64,000 bases of DNA from Saposhnikovia divaricata (Eukaryota; Streptophyta; Magnoliopsida; Apiales; Apiaceae). Of the stretch, positions 46,253 to 60,708 are shown in pieces. The position numbers and the translations under genes were made by a program. Numbering within the stretch: the first letter of the stretch is position 1; each line of letters begins with the position of its first letter. The stretch spans positions 100,653,001-100,717,000 of the forward strand of contig CM071594.1 of the NCBI GenBank assembly GCA_036435485.1, given 5' to 3'. Under the pieces are notes generated by a model. The model saw nothing but the letters and a program-made list of their open reading frames with translations. It was not told the origin of the DNA and did no database searches.

Positions 46253-46938
46253 CTAATAACCTATACTAAAGTAAAATCTTCTACCCAACTTTCCCTCCAA
46301 AAATTCCCTCCTCTCTCTCCTCCCATCTTAACTTTCTAGAATTTTCCTTCTTTCTCCCCTCATTTCTAATTTCTCACTTGAAATTCCCTCCTCTCTCTCA
46401 TCTCACTTCATTATCTATCTATATCTATATCCTTCCAAATTTCCCTGTCTCCCTCTTCCTACCCCAAATTTCCCTTCCAAATTTCCATCTTTTCTCTCTT
46501 CCTACTTTCTCAAATATTTATTTTTCTACTCTTCTATACCCTTCCACTTTACACACAAATACTAGTTTATTCTCCATTTTATTTCCTCACTCATTCTCTT
46601 TTTTCTCTCCAATCATTTATTATTTTATCATTTTTTCTTTCAATTCTTTTTTTCCCACCTAAGTATCTCATTCATCTTTTTTTTTTCCTTATCATCCATC
46701 ATTTAAATTAGTATTTGTTCCATCTCATATTTGTTACTCTTTTCTCAAATGTTAAAATGTTTTTTTTTAAATTCTATCATATTATTTTATAAATAATAAT
46801 GCAAATTGAATAAAATTTAATCCTCATTAAATTTATATTTCATCTACAACTTTCAGAATATTTTAATTTTTTTATATAATCAAATCTAATAACCTATAAT
46901 AAAGTAAAATCTTCTACCCAACTTTCCCTCCAAAAATT
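46253..46938. repeat. Dispersed CT/AT-rich repeat, copy 2, with 53-bp terminal direct repeats
   Basis: 46459-46875 matches the repeat at 1-398. A 53-bp segment starting CTAATAACCTATA at 46253 recurs at 46886-46938 with one substitution, and the second copy runs straight into copia copy 2. Either this is the element's own terminal repeat or the second copy is filler made during rearrangement. Confidence 0.75.
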
Positions 46939-46941
46939 ACA

Positions 46942-48410
46942 ATGCAGGAAGAACTAAATGAGTTTGAGAGAAGCAAAGTCTGGAAATTAGTACCAAGACC
47001 TAGAGACAGATCTATTGTTGGTGCAAAATGGGTTTTCAGAAACAAGCTAGATGAATCTGATATGATTGTAAGAAACAAAGCAAGACTGGTGGCCAAGGGA
47101 TACTCTCAGGAGGAAGGAATTGATTATGATGAAACCTTTGTCCCTGTAGCAAGATTGGAAGCAATCAGAATGTTTCTTGCATTTGCAGCTCATTCAAAGT
47201 TCAAGGTATACCAGATGGATGTAAAGAGTGCTTTTCTAAATGGCAAGCTTGATGAGGAAGTGTATGTGGAGCAACCACCTGGTTTTGTTGATCCAAAGTT
47301 TCCAAATCATGTCTACAAACTTGACAAGGCACTCTATAGACTAAGGCAAGCACCAAGAGCATGGTATGAGACTTTGTCTAAATTTCTTCTTGAAAATGGC
47401 TTCACAAGAGGAACAATTGACAAAACTCTATTCTTTAGAAAGGTGAAAGGTGATTTGCTTTTAATTCAAGTTTATGTTGATGACATCATATTTGGCTCTA
47501 CTAATGAAAAGTTGTGTGCTAAGTTTAGCAAGCTTATGCAGTCTAAGTATCAAATGAGCATGATGGGTGAACTAAATTACTTTTTAGGTTTGCAGGTCAA
47601 ACAGACTGAGACTGGTATTTTCATTAATCAGTCAAAGTATATCAAAGATCTTTTAAAAAGGTTTGACTTTCAAGATTGTTCAGCTGCAAAAACACCCATG
47701 GTAACAGCCACTAAGCTAGACTCTGATCCTAAGGGAAAGAGTGTTGATAACACTAGCTATAAAGGCATGATAGGTTCATTATTATACTTAACTGCAAGTA
47801 GACCAGATATAATGTTTTCTACCTGTTTATGTGCTAGATTCCAAAGTGATCCTAAGGAATCTCATTTAATTGCTGTGAAGAGAATTTTTAGGTATCTCAA
47901 AGGAACTCCAAACCTTGGTTTGTGGTATCCTAGAGAATCTGATTTCTCCCTAATTGGCTATTCAGACTCTGATTATGCAGGGTGTAAAATAGACTGGAAA
48001 AGCACAACAAGTACATGTCAATTCTTGGGAAAAAGATTGATTTCTTGGCAAGCAAGAAGCAACAATCTGTCTCAATCTCAACTGTAGAAGCTGAGTACAT
48101 TGCAGCAGGCAGTTGTTGTGCTCCACTCCTTTGGATAAGAAATTAGTTGATGAATGGTATGACACTTAGTAATATTCCTATGTTCTGTGATAATATTAGT
48201 GCTATCAAAATTGCAGAGAATCCAGTTCAACATTCAAGGACTAAGCACATTGATGTCAGGTATCCTTTTATTAGAGAACATATTGAGAATGGTACTGTGG
48301 AACTTCATTTTGTTCCTACTGACAAACAGCTTGCAGATATCCTAACCAAACCACTTGATGAGGCTACATTCATTAGATTGGTTAGTGAGTTAGGAATGTT
48401 AAATTTCTAG
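46942..48410 (+). pseudogene. Copia reverse transcriptase-RNase H, copy 2 (truncated, frameshifted)
   Basis: It begins at MQEELNEFERSK in the RT N-terminal region and preserves the catalytic YVDDIIFG. The same one-base deletion in RNase H (near 48052) and the same TAG (48143-48145) as in copy 1 break it. One difference is Trp for Arg in KIDRKSTTS (T at 47995). The enzyme cannot be complete without the upstream pol frame. Confidence 0.9.
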
Positions 48411-48989
48411 ATCTTTAACATCTGCATAAGTAGCAAGGTATGTTGTTTAGCTTATAGATTTGATTTACATCAGTATCTATATCTTTCATTTAGACCCTGA
48501 AGCTAATAACATTTTGCCTTGATAAATTGTAGTATGAGTAACATGTCATTAAGAACTAAACTTTGAAATTTTACTTAGTCTCTGACTTAGTAATTTAGGT
48601 TCTGAATTACTTAGTTGTTTAGTTCTAATGATTGTTTCATATTCTCATTGATTCAATACATTCATGCTAACAATCTTCTTGTCAATAAACAGCAAATAGA
48701 TAAGATAGATAAAAGAAACTTGTATTTTCATTAAAGCATTACATTACATGGAAATGAAATACAAATTTTCTTTTTGTCTAATAGTTACTACTAATCTTCT
48801 TCTTGTCTAATGTTGTGGCTGCTGAAGTTGTCTTTTCCACTAGTCTTCAACAATCAACTCGTCAACTCCCTAAGCATGCCAGAAGCCATTTGGAGGATGC
48901 ATTGAGTACATCTGCTCTTGAATTTCTTTCTCTGAGCAATTTCAAGCGGTAAGAACCGACTTGAATGAGAGCAGCTAACTCCTGGCATC

Positions 48990-49274
48990 TTAGAAATGAA
49001 TTGCATCTCCATCAAGATCAACCCCAGGCTCTTCACCTAATTCTTCATCCTCAAGGTGTGAAGAGATTAGAGGAAGATTTTGTTCAACTGGTAGATGTTC
49101 TAGAGGAGGATTTTCTACATTACATGGATCGATTCCTGCCATATCAAGTTCAATGAGAAAAGTCATCTCTTCAAAGAGATAGTTTATTTGCTCTTGATCA
49201 TTAAGATCATTGTACTCATCAGAGGACAAGAATCGAAAGTTAGGGTTCATGTGGATATCTGGGTTAAAAGCCAT
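48990..49274 (-). CDS. Antisense ORF in the copia 3' region, copy 2
   Basis: Identical in sequence to the 94-residue antisense ORF of copy 1, with the same start context and TATA-like box at 49352-49359. One G-to-A change lies in the leader just before the ATG. The minus strand further on is A/T-rich with TTTAATGAAAATAC near 48720-48735, which could hold a polyadenylation signal. Function unknown. Identity between two recent copies says little about selection, so an older family member must be compared. Confidence 0.5.
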   Translation of the reverse strand: MAFNPDIHMNPNFRFLSSDEYNDLNDQEQINYLFEEMTFLIELDMAGIDPCNVENPPLEHLPVEQNLPLISSHLEDEELGEEPGVDLDGDAIHF

Positions 49275-49351
49275 TGTGGTTTAAGATTTCTTTGTGTTTA
49301 CAGAGAAAGTTTTGAGTGGTTTTAGAATGGAGAAATGCAGAAAACACCAGG

Positions 49352-49359
49352 TTATATAG
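49352..49359 (-). promoter_or_regulatory. TATA box candidate for the antisense ORF, copy 2
   Basis: Same CTATATAA word and spacing as at 34030-34037 in copy 1. Confidence 0.45.
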
Positions 49360-49839
49360 AAAATTGTGAGAAGCTGGACAGTCTTTTAAAGCGTTCAATG
49401 CAACAATGACATCATTACCTCGAGAGTGACTGACCTTCTCATATTTCCAAGACGTTTTCAAATCTAATCAAAATATTTTTCTTGGATTATTGGTGTTTTA
49501 TTTTCAAGAAAATATCTGACATGCCACATATGCAACTCCATTTTAATCTCTGAAATAGGTTTGAATTCTTTATAGACCCTGATTTAAATTAAAATCAATT
49601 TTGGATTTTATTTTCCAAAAATCGTGGGTAATTACGTCTATTCAGGGACTAACACCTGTCAATCTACGTGTGAACGTGGGTTAGTGGGTTTGACGAATTT
49701 TTGAATATATATTTATTTTGAGACTCTGATTGTTTATTGCTTTCTTCTAATTCAAATTGTTTAAGGCAAAAACATCCTTCGAGCTCTCAAATTAATTAAT
49801 TTCTTTCAAGAATTCTTAAGTTCTTTCAGATCAAAATCA

Positions 49840-52800
49840 ATGGCTGCTCAAAGAAAACTACCAAAGTCAGTTGCTTTCAAGTTTGGTGACTTCGACTTTA
49901 TGACAGACACCATTTTGATGCAATCACCAACAAGAATGGAGTGTCAACTGATTTTCACCCAGTGATGGATTTTATGGCTATTGGACCTTTGCGTTATGCT
50001 TTGATAGCATCTCCACAGATTAATCAAGCTGTTGTTTCACAAGCTTGGGAGAATGCTGAGGTAGTTGATCCTGTTCAGGGTCAACCAGGTAAGATTGTTC
50101 TAAACCTAGGACAAGATTCTTTTGATATTACTGAATATGTTGTCAATTCAGTACTTCACTTACCTGTTAATGTGCCTTATGCTAGTGAACCATCCGATGA
50201 TGATATTAGAACTATGTTATCTTCACTAGGATATAGTGGACCTTTAGATAACATGAGCCAGTTAAGGAGACCTTTTTTTAGAAAAGAGTGGCCTTTCTTC
50301 TTTGATCAATTAGCTAAATGCTTTACTGGTAAATGTAGTTCTTTTGAACAAATTACAGCTGTTACTTTTCACATTGGATATAGTTTGCTTTATAACAGAG
50401 TAATTAACATTGGTCACATTCTATTGAATCATATGAGTATCAAACTTGGTCCTAATAAAAATGGAAGGAATATGGTTTATTATCATAGATTTATGCAATT
50501 ATTTATCAACCATTTTATTCCTAATGCTAATACCAGGTTTGGTAGACAACATTGTGTTCCTTCTTATGTACAGCAAAAGAGAATTTTCTTTGATATTACA
50601 AAGAAGGACAGTGAGAAGAATTCAGAGGAATCACCAGCAATGCATTATCCAAATCATGTTCAGGTACTTCTAAGAACTCATCTTCCTACTCTCTATAATT
50701 CTTCTTTCTTTGGTGGTGAAATGATTCAGGAACCTCAATTGGAGGAGGGCCCCCCTATGTCTACCCAAGTAACCCAAAACATCACAGTCTCTGAAATAAT
50801 TCTAGAACCAAGTTTTGATCCACAGTCTGTTGTTTCAAAGAAACCAACCTCTGGTGTTTCTCAAAAGGTATCAGTTGTAAAGAAGAGAAGATATGTAGCT
50901 CCTAGTTCTAGTAGTTCTAGTAGTGAAGATGATGATATACCTCTTGCTGAGAGAAAAGAATTGAAGGCTGCAATTCAACTTTCTAAGCTAGGTGAAAGAG
51001 GTGAAGGACCTAGTCACAGCCAGGCTGCAGTCTCCCAAAAGACTGTAGTTCTTAAAAAGGGAAAACGGTTACTAGCTAGGTATAGTCTCTCAAAAGGCTG
51101 TGTCTATTGAAAGAAGATTTCAACCCAAGATCATCACTGAGTCTGCACCTCTTGAGTCTTCTCAAGTTAAATCTGTTGCTCATTATACCAGGAGAACAAG
51201 GAGAAAGATTCAATTGTCACCTACACACACATAGTCTAGTCCAACTAAAATTTTGCAGGTCTCCAAGCATAAAGCTCTATCTAAGTCAGCTAGTGATAAA
51301 AGAGGCCTCAATCTTGATTCTTCATGGGAAATGACATTGACATATGGAATGGCTATGAAGCTTATTTCTATCAAAGTAAAGCTTTCCAGGCTTGTTCTAC
51401 AATTTATGACTGAAAGAGTTCCAAAACTCTCTTCTCCTAAGGAATGTGGACTTTTGTATCAACAGCTTGATTCAATGAAGATGCATTTTTATGTATCTAT
51501 TAGATAGGAATTACGCAAGTCATTTGGACTTTCTAAGCATGGTGCACTTCAATCACTTCACACATACTTGTTTCACAAGGATTTCATTGTTGAAGATGCT
51601 CCAGCTCAAGGTGAACAAAAGGAGGTAGTAGATAGTGGAATGCAGTCAACAGGAGATACTATTGCACCAGTGGTGGATAGTAGGATAGATTAGATCACAG
51701 TCACTGCAACACAAGAACCATCTAGTCAGAGGTTGGATGACTCAGGAATTGTGATAGCTAATGCTGAAAGGTCTTTTGTGTTGGCTGAAACTGCAATTGA
51801 GATACCCTATGATATGGGAGGAATGACTTTGACTGATTTTCCTGATGATCAAACAAATTTTGTTCAGTTAGAGTCTATCCACCTTGAGGGTGAGTCTCAG
51901 CAAACAACACTTAAAGACGGTGACATACTAACTATGGTGTCTAATGAAGTTTTACTGAAGACATCAGAGTCTAGTGTAGACCCTGAAAGTGGTATACTGG
52001 AGCCTGTAGTCTCTGGAAAGATAGTAGATGTTTGTGAGGGTTCAGAGATTATAGAAGCTCACTCCATGGAGAAAACCTCAAGCCCCTTGCAATATGAGGA
52101 ACCCTCTCTCCATGTGAGTTCATGTATAACAACTTCTCCTAACCCCTATTTTTCTGTAGGTCATGAGAGCACTTATCTAAATTTGAGTGATACACTTGAA
52201 AAGATGGACATGGATCCACAAATTGAGAGGCTGGCTCCTGACCAGGCAAAAGGAGAGGTAGAAAGAGTGTTGACTTTAGTAAATCAAAGTGAGAATGAGT
52301 GTATGGATGATCAACTCCATAGTGAAGGAGAGAAAACTAGGAAAGAACCATCTTTTGATTTCTAGGATCAGATTTTTCCTGAATCTTGGTCTGAGAATCT
52401 TGGTATGGATGCTGGTACTTACTGTTTCATGAAGATGTATGAGAAACAGGACTTCACCAAGAATAATTCAAAGCCTGAATTAAAGCTCAGTAATATCAAC
52501 AAAAGATTGTGGATGCTATCAATAGAAGAGATAGGCTAAGGGTGTCACTTTCTCAGCATGTGCCAGGAGAATTACCTCATGATCCTAGTGTCCCTCTGAA
52601 TGTGTTACCAATCTCAGCTAGGATTGAGACATTTGCAGAAGCTGATCACTCAATGGAGGAGTCAGAGTCTGTAACTATTAGCACACAAGATACTGGTGAA
52701 GGTCAGGATGTGAGTAATGTTGGAAATTTGATAATAGTACCTTTTTCTTCAGTTTCAGATACTTCAGTTGCAGCTGTAAGTCATTCTTCTCAAGTACCTT

Positions 52801-54874
52801 TACTTGAATATCATTCTACATCTGTAGTTCTTGATTCACAGGCAACATTATTTGCAAAGGTTACAGAACCTTCATTTGGTTATTTTGATCAAAAGTGGCC
52901 TACTAATCTAGTAGAAGCTCATGATATGGGTCTTGATTCTCTGAATTTCACGATTATTCAACGCCTTCAAGCTAATGACAGAGAACATGCACTTTAGAAA
53001 ACCACACCTTTACATCTTGATTTCTTCAATCGGATTGATGATAGTGTTTCTACTCATTCTGATGCTGAATCTGAAGACAAGGAGACATTTACCTATTGGG
53101 ATCAAATTTTTCCTACTGAAATTGCTCATAGTCAATTTGTTACTGATCCTGATTCTTTCAAACTTATCAGACACATTGGTAAAATTGAGAGAACGAGAGC
53201 CAAGGACAAACTGGATTTCTTTAACAAGTATGGTATTTATCCAGATGAAGTGTCAGATCCTACAGCATTAGCTCATGCTAAGGGTATTGCTGAATTCAAT
53301 TATCAAAGTGAGCTTCTTGCAGATGCTCATCAAATTTCGGATGCTGATCTTTCTTCTGTGAACCGGTCTGTTCAAGGTCTTGCTACTCAGGTTGCATGTA
53401 TTGATACTGCAATTTAAGATACCAATGACTCTATGCACTTTGTAACTTCCAACATTGATACACATCTATATAAGCACCGGAGAGTTCTTGAGGGTGTTCA
53501 ACAATCTCAAACAGATGTTTATCATAGACTTCAAACATTAGAGGATAACCAAGTCACTATCATGGAAAATCAGGTTGTTTTGATGAATCTTATTTGTTCT
53601 CTCACTGAAACTCTTGGAGTAAATGTTGCTGATGTCAAAAAGGGGGAGATAAAAACAATTAAGAGGAAACAGACAGGAATAGTCATTAGAGATACTTGCA
53701 AGGCTGATGCTACTGAAGACAAGTCTGACAGAAGAGATAAGGGTGATGGTGGTGGCAGTGGTGGTAATGTTGGAAAAGGAAAAAGTAAAGTTGGTACAAG
53801 CACTGAAGCTGGTAGATCTGGTCGTTCAAGATCTAAAGACAAGCAAGTTTCTAGTCAGTCAGAGTCTGTAACAAAGAAAGCTAAAAATCTTCAAGTACCA
53901 GATACTGCATCAATTCTTCTACAGGAACAAGTTGTAAAAGATGTAGTGTCAGGGACTACTATAAATTTAAAGAATGTAGGATTTATACAGGAGGAGGTGA
54001 TGAAATCACAAAATGTTCAATCTACTACTTCTGGTGTTACGAAGCAAGTTCATTCAGAAAAAAGGAACCATCTTACTGGACTATGAGTCAAAATTTACAA
54101 TCTCTAATTCCTAGAAAAAGGACTGGACTTGGTCATAGTAAGACTGGAAAGCATACCACAGATGTTACAAAGCTAAAGGCTGATCCTCATTCACTCTTGG
54201 ACGAGTTTGGTGAAAAGATGACTCAAAGACATCTTAATAAGTTGATTTCTGCACAGCTTCTTCAGAGAGTGAAGACATATCAAGAATATGATAGAAGAAG
54301 AGGAATGGTTGATAAAGAAGAAACAAAAGTTTTTCTTGTATACTTCTTATCTGATGGTAGAGTGAGGTGGATGGATTTGTCTACGTTCTTATATCACAAG
54401 AAGGAAGAAGAGTTATCATATGTTCGATTCTTGTTACACAAAAATGCTGAAGTTACTCAGAACTATAATGCATCGCTTATGCATTGGGCTGGAGAAATTG
54501 ATAAATTTTTGAAGAGATTGTATGGAGCAAAGAAGGAGAATGTACCACCTTTCAAGCTATATTATGTTGATGATGATGGTAAAGACAAAGAGAATGAGTA
54601 TAAGTCATTAAAGATCAATGTTGATGATGGGGGATCTTTTGTCTTTTATCAAGCTATGGAAGGGAAGTATGATTATGTTTTTATTGAAAATCTTAATCAC
54701 TTCAGATACAGGCCAGACAAGTTAAGAGCTCTGCATTATCAAATCATTACTGATAATGGTGACACGTTAGATCTGAAACAAAGTGTTGGTGAAGTCTTAG
54801 CCAAAACTGAAGATGCTTTGCTTGAAGAATTTCTCAAAGACAATTCACAGTTCAGAAGAATTAAGGTAGATTGA
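49840..54874 (+). pseudogene. Giant 3' ORF of the copia element (about 1,670 codons, decayed)
   Basis: Starting at ATG 49840, coding-like sequence runs about 5 kb to a stop at 54872-54874. Open pieces are 49941-51110 (389 codons), 51253-51507, 51733-52365, 52509-52997, 53433-54086 and 54083-54874 (263 codons). Frames change near 49900, 51080, 52490 and 54083, with in-frame stops near 51230, 51505, 51691, 52363, 52995 and 53413. The middle is acidic and Ser/Thr-rich. A Gly/Lys-rich segment (53740-53790) looks disordered. The last 263 residues are compact (SDGRVRWMDLSTFLYH, YRPDKLRALHYQ) and may be a folded domain. I recognise no family. The location matches the env-like ORF of SIRE elements, but no obvious transmembrane fusion-protein features are seen and it is much longer. 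Confidence 0.7.
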
Positions 54875-55013
54875 GTAATTGAGGTACTTGTGTGACTTAA
54901 CTTCATGTAAATAATAGATTCATGTATATTCTATTCTAGTTGAATTGTTAGAGGTTTTGACATCAACAACTCAGATTTATGCTTCATGTTATAAAGCATA
55001 AATAGGGGGAGAT

Positions 55014-55655
55014 TGTTAGAAATAAATTCATGAGTTGTGATGTGTAGAATAGAATGACATAACACTTCTTGTAATGCCATGATCTTATAAAGGGTTTAGC
55101 ATTTGATTAAGGAGATATCAGTTCTTCAAGATCTGTAGAAACTGTGAATAGTACTCGATCAGAGACTAAGGTCACGGACTACAGAGTTTCAGGGACTAGA
55201 CAGACCCTGACTGTATCGAAGCTGCAGAATTGGAAAGTGCTATACTTTATGATCTTGTATTCAGAAGATGGAAAGAAGTGTGCATGAAGAAAAGAATCAA
55301 AGCATTGTTGGAAACTATCAATTGGACAGCAGAAGATTACCATGTATAGATTATTCTTTCTGTTATTAGTTGATAGGAAGCATTATAAATATTCTCTCTA
55401 TATCATTGTAAAAAGCATGAGCTTAGTGTGAGATTTGTGATCATCGTAAGTATACGAGTGAACAAACAGAGAGAGATTTGTATTGAGAGCAGCTGCTAAA
55501 GGTATTGTACACCTTTGGTAGAGTTTTTATTTGATTTATTTAATACAAACAAGGTTGATTTCTTCGTTTGTTCTTGTTTATTTAATCAAGAAAAAATCAG
55601 ACACGATTACTTAACTTGTATTCAACCCCCCTTCTACAAGTTATTCGAGTTAACA
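55014..55655 (+). repeat. Copia 3' LTR
   Basis: It follows the polypurine tract AGGGGGAGAT. It starts TGTTAGAAATAA and ends GAGTTAACA (642 bp, TG...CA termini). A TATA-like ATTATAAATA lies at 55382-55391. No matching 5' LTR exists in the window. Confidence 0.88.
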
Positions 55656-55905
55656 AATATAAAAAAAATAAAAATACAGGACATTAATTAGAAAATACAA
55701 ATTATAAAACTTAATTTAAATAATTATTAAACATGTTTATTCAAGAAAGTATCATATTTATTGAAGATTTCTTTTTTGAACAATAACTAACCTACATGAA
55801 CGTAAGGGGATATCCAGTGATCTGAGCCTTCTATTAAGGAACCATCTAATGGTTGTAGCGGAGTTCCTAAGTTACTTAATTTATTTAGTTCCAAAATGAA
55901 CCAAG

Positions 55906-55908
<3 letters not shown>

Positions 55909-55961
<53 letters not shown>
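55909..55961. repeat. (TA)n microsatellite
   Basis: About 26 TA units followed by a short (AC)n run. Confidence 0.97.
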
Positions 55962-55963
<2 letters not shown>

Positions 55964-56911
55964 CACACACACGCAAAGCGTACATATTAATAAAAATTGA
56001 ATTAAAAAAATCAATAAATAATCTGACATCTTATTATATGATGATATTTTAAGGATGACAAAATAATATGATCCAATGGGTCCGACTCGTTCCAATCATA
56101 TCAGATTTTACCGAAAGCAAAATTTTAAATATAAATGTGATTTGAATGTGAGTTTATTTTTAGAATCCAATATAGTGTGAATTTGGGTTTTAATCCGAAT
56201 TTGGATTTGAAATGTTAAAAATATATTTTATATATTTCTAAATACTTGTCTTTTATAATTATTTGCTTCCCTAAAAATTAGGATACTGAAAAAGAAAATT
56301 TAGTTTTTAATATTTAAATTATAGATAAATTCAAATTCTCATTCCTACAAATTTGAAAATCTTTTCTATTTCGAATATGTTAATAATTATTTCCTTCTCT
56401 AAAACTTAGGACATTAAATAAGGAAATTTGTCTTTTGATATTTAATTAGAGGAGTTTTAGAAAAAAAAAGATAAATATGATTCAGACAATTTTAACCCAC
56501 CTGAGTATTCTTCTTTATATAAATTTGGATTAGAAGGAATTGTTTAGGTGTATGCCAGTAACTCGGAATTATGCTTGATGTGTCATTGTCTACTCTAGTA
56601 TATATAAGACTGGTTTGGAATTTAAGTTGTTAGGATTTTCCGGGTCTCAATGCATCTGCTTATCTAAAAAAAAACTTTCACTTGATCTACCCTTCTTATA
56701 TGCAGCTTGCAACAATGGTAATGGAAATATAAAAATCAATAGCTTAAAATCAATAGCCTACCACATAAAAGAAGAGCTACCACATCATAAAAGAAGAGAA
56801 TAAAGATAATTTTCTCCATGGATTGAAGATATATAGGTGTTCGGTTTGTGATTTATATAGACGGATATGACTTCGTATCCAAGCAAATTCATATTTAAAT
56901 TTGATTTAGAT

Positions 56912-57064
56912 ATTATAATATTAAGATAATTAGGAAAATATAAATAAGATTTTAAAAATCTCTTATTCAATTTAGAAATGGTTTTTAGAGATTATAATAT
57001 TAAGATAATTAGGAAAATATAAATAAGATTTTAAAAATCTCTTATTCAATTTAGAAATGGTTTT
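56912..57064. repeat. 79-bp tandem duplication
   Basis: Two adjacent copies with period 79 and no visible differences over the repeated part, which suggests a recent local duplication. Confidence 0.9.
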
Positions 57065-57411
57065 GATTTGTTTTTCTAAAAAATAGGAAGGAAGTTTTGA
57101 TTTTAATCTATTATATAGATAGAAGATAATGATAATAATAGATAATAGATAAATTTCTTTTCTATTTCGAATATGTAAATTTCAATTTTTATTCCCTACA
57201 AATTAAAAAATCTATTCTATTCAAATTAAAAAACCTTTTCTATTTCGAATATGTTAATGTTAATGTTAAAAAATGAAGTTATGATTTCTTTTCTAAAAAA
57301 TAGGAACTAAATAAGGAAGTTTTGATTGTAATTATTTAAAATATAGGAGTTCTAGAAAAATAGATAAATAGGAATCGAGATTCTAGAGCTCCTTCTCCTT
57401 TATATATATAA

Positions 57412-60708
<3,297 letters not shown>

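Larger units (their letters stand above)
46936..55655 (+). mobile_element. SIRE/Maximus-type copia retrotransposon, copy 2 (5' part missing)
   Basis: It starts inside the RT and continues through RNase H, the antisense ORF, the complete giant 3' ORF region and the 3' LTR. The stretch 46936-52785 equals 31614-37463 at a constant offset of 15,322 bp. The 5' junction shares AATT with the neighbouring repeat. Gag, protease and integrase are absent. Confidence 0.92.
55656..57411. other. Gene-free AT-rich stretch with microsatellite and tandem duplication
   Basis: It holds a (TA)n run (55909-55961) and a 79-bp perfect tandem duplication (about 56912-57064, unit starting ATTATAATATTAAGATAA). The parts near 56290-56460 and 57150-57370 are degenerate copies of each other, with TTTCTATTTCGAATATG. 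The right end near 57380-57411 resembles a Helitron 5' end on the minus strand. Confidence 0.6.

Noticed and set aside
46378..46662. 94-codon open frame in the CT-rich repeat
   Set aside because: Low-complexity Ser/Phe/Pro composition, interrupted in the sister copy at 1-398.
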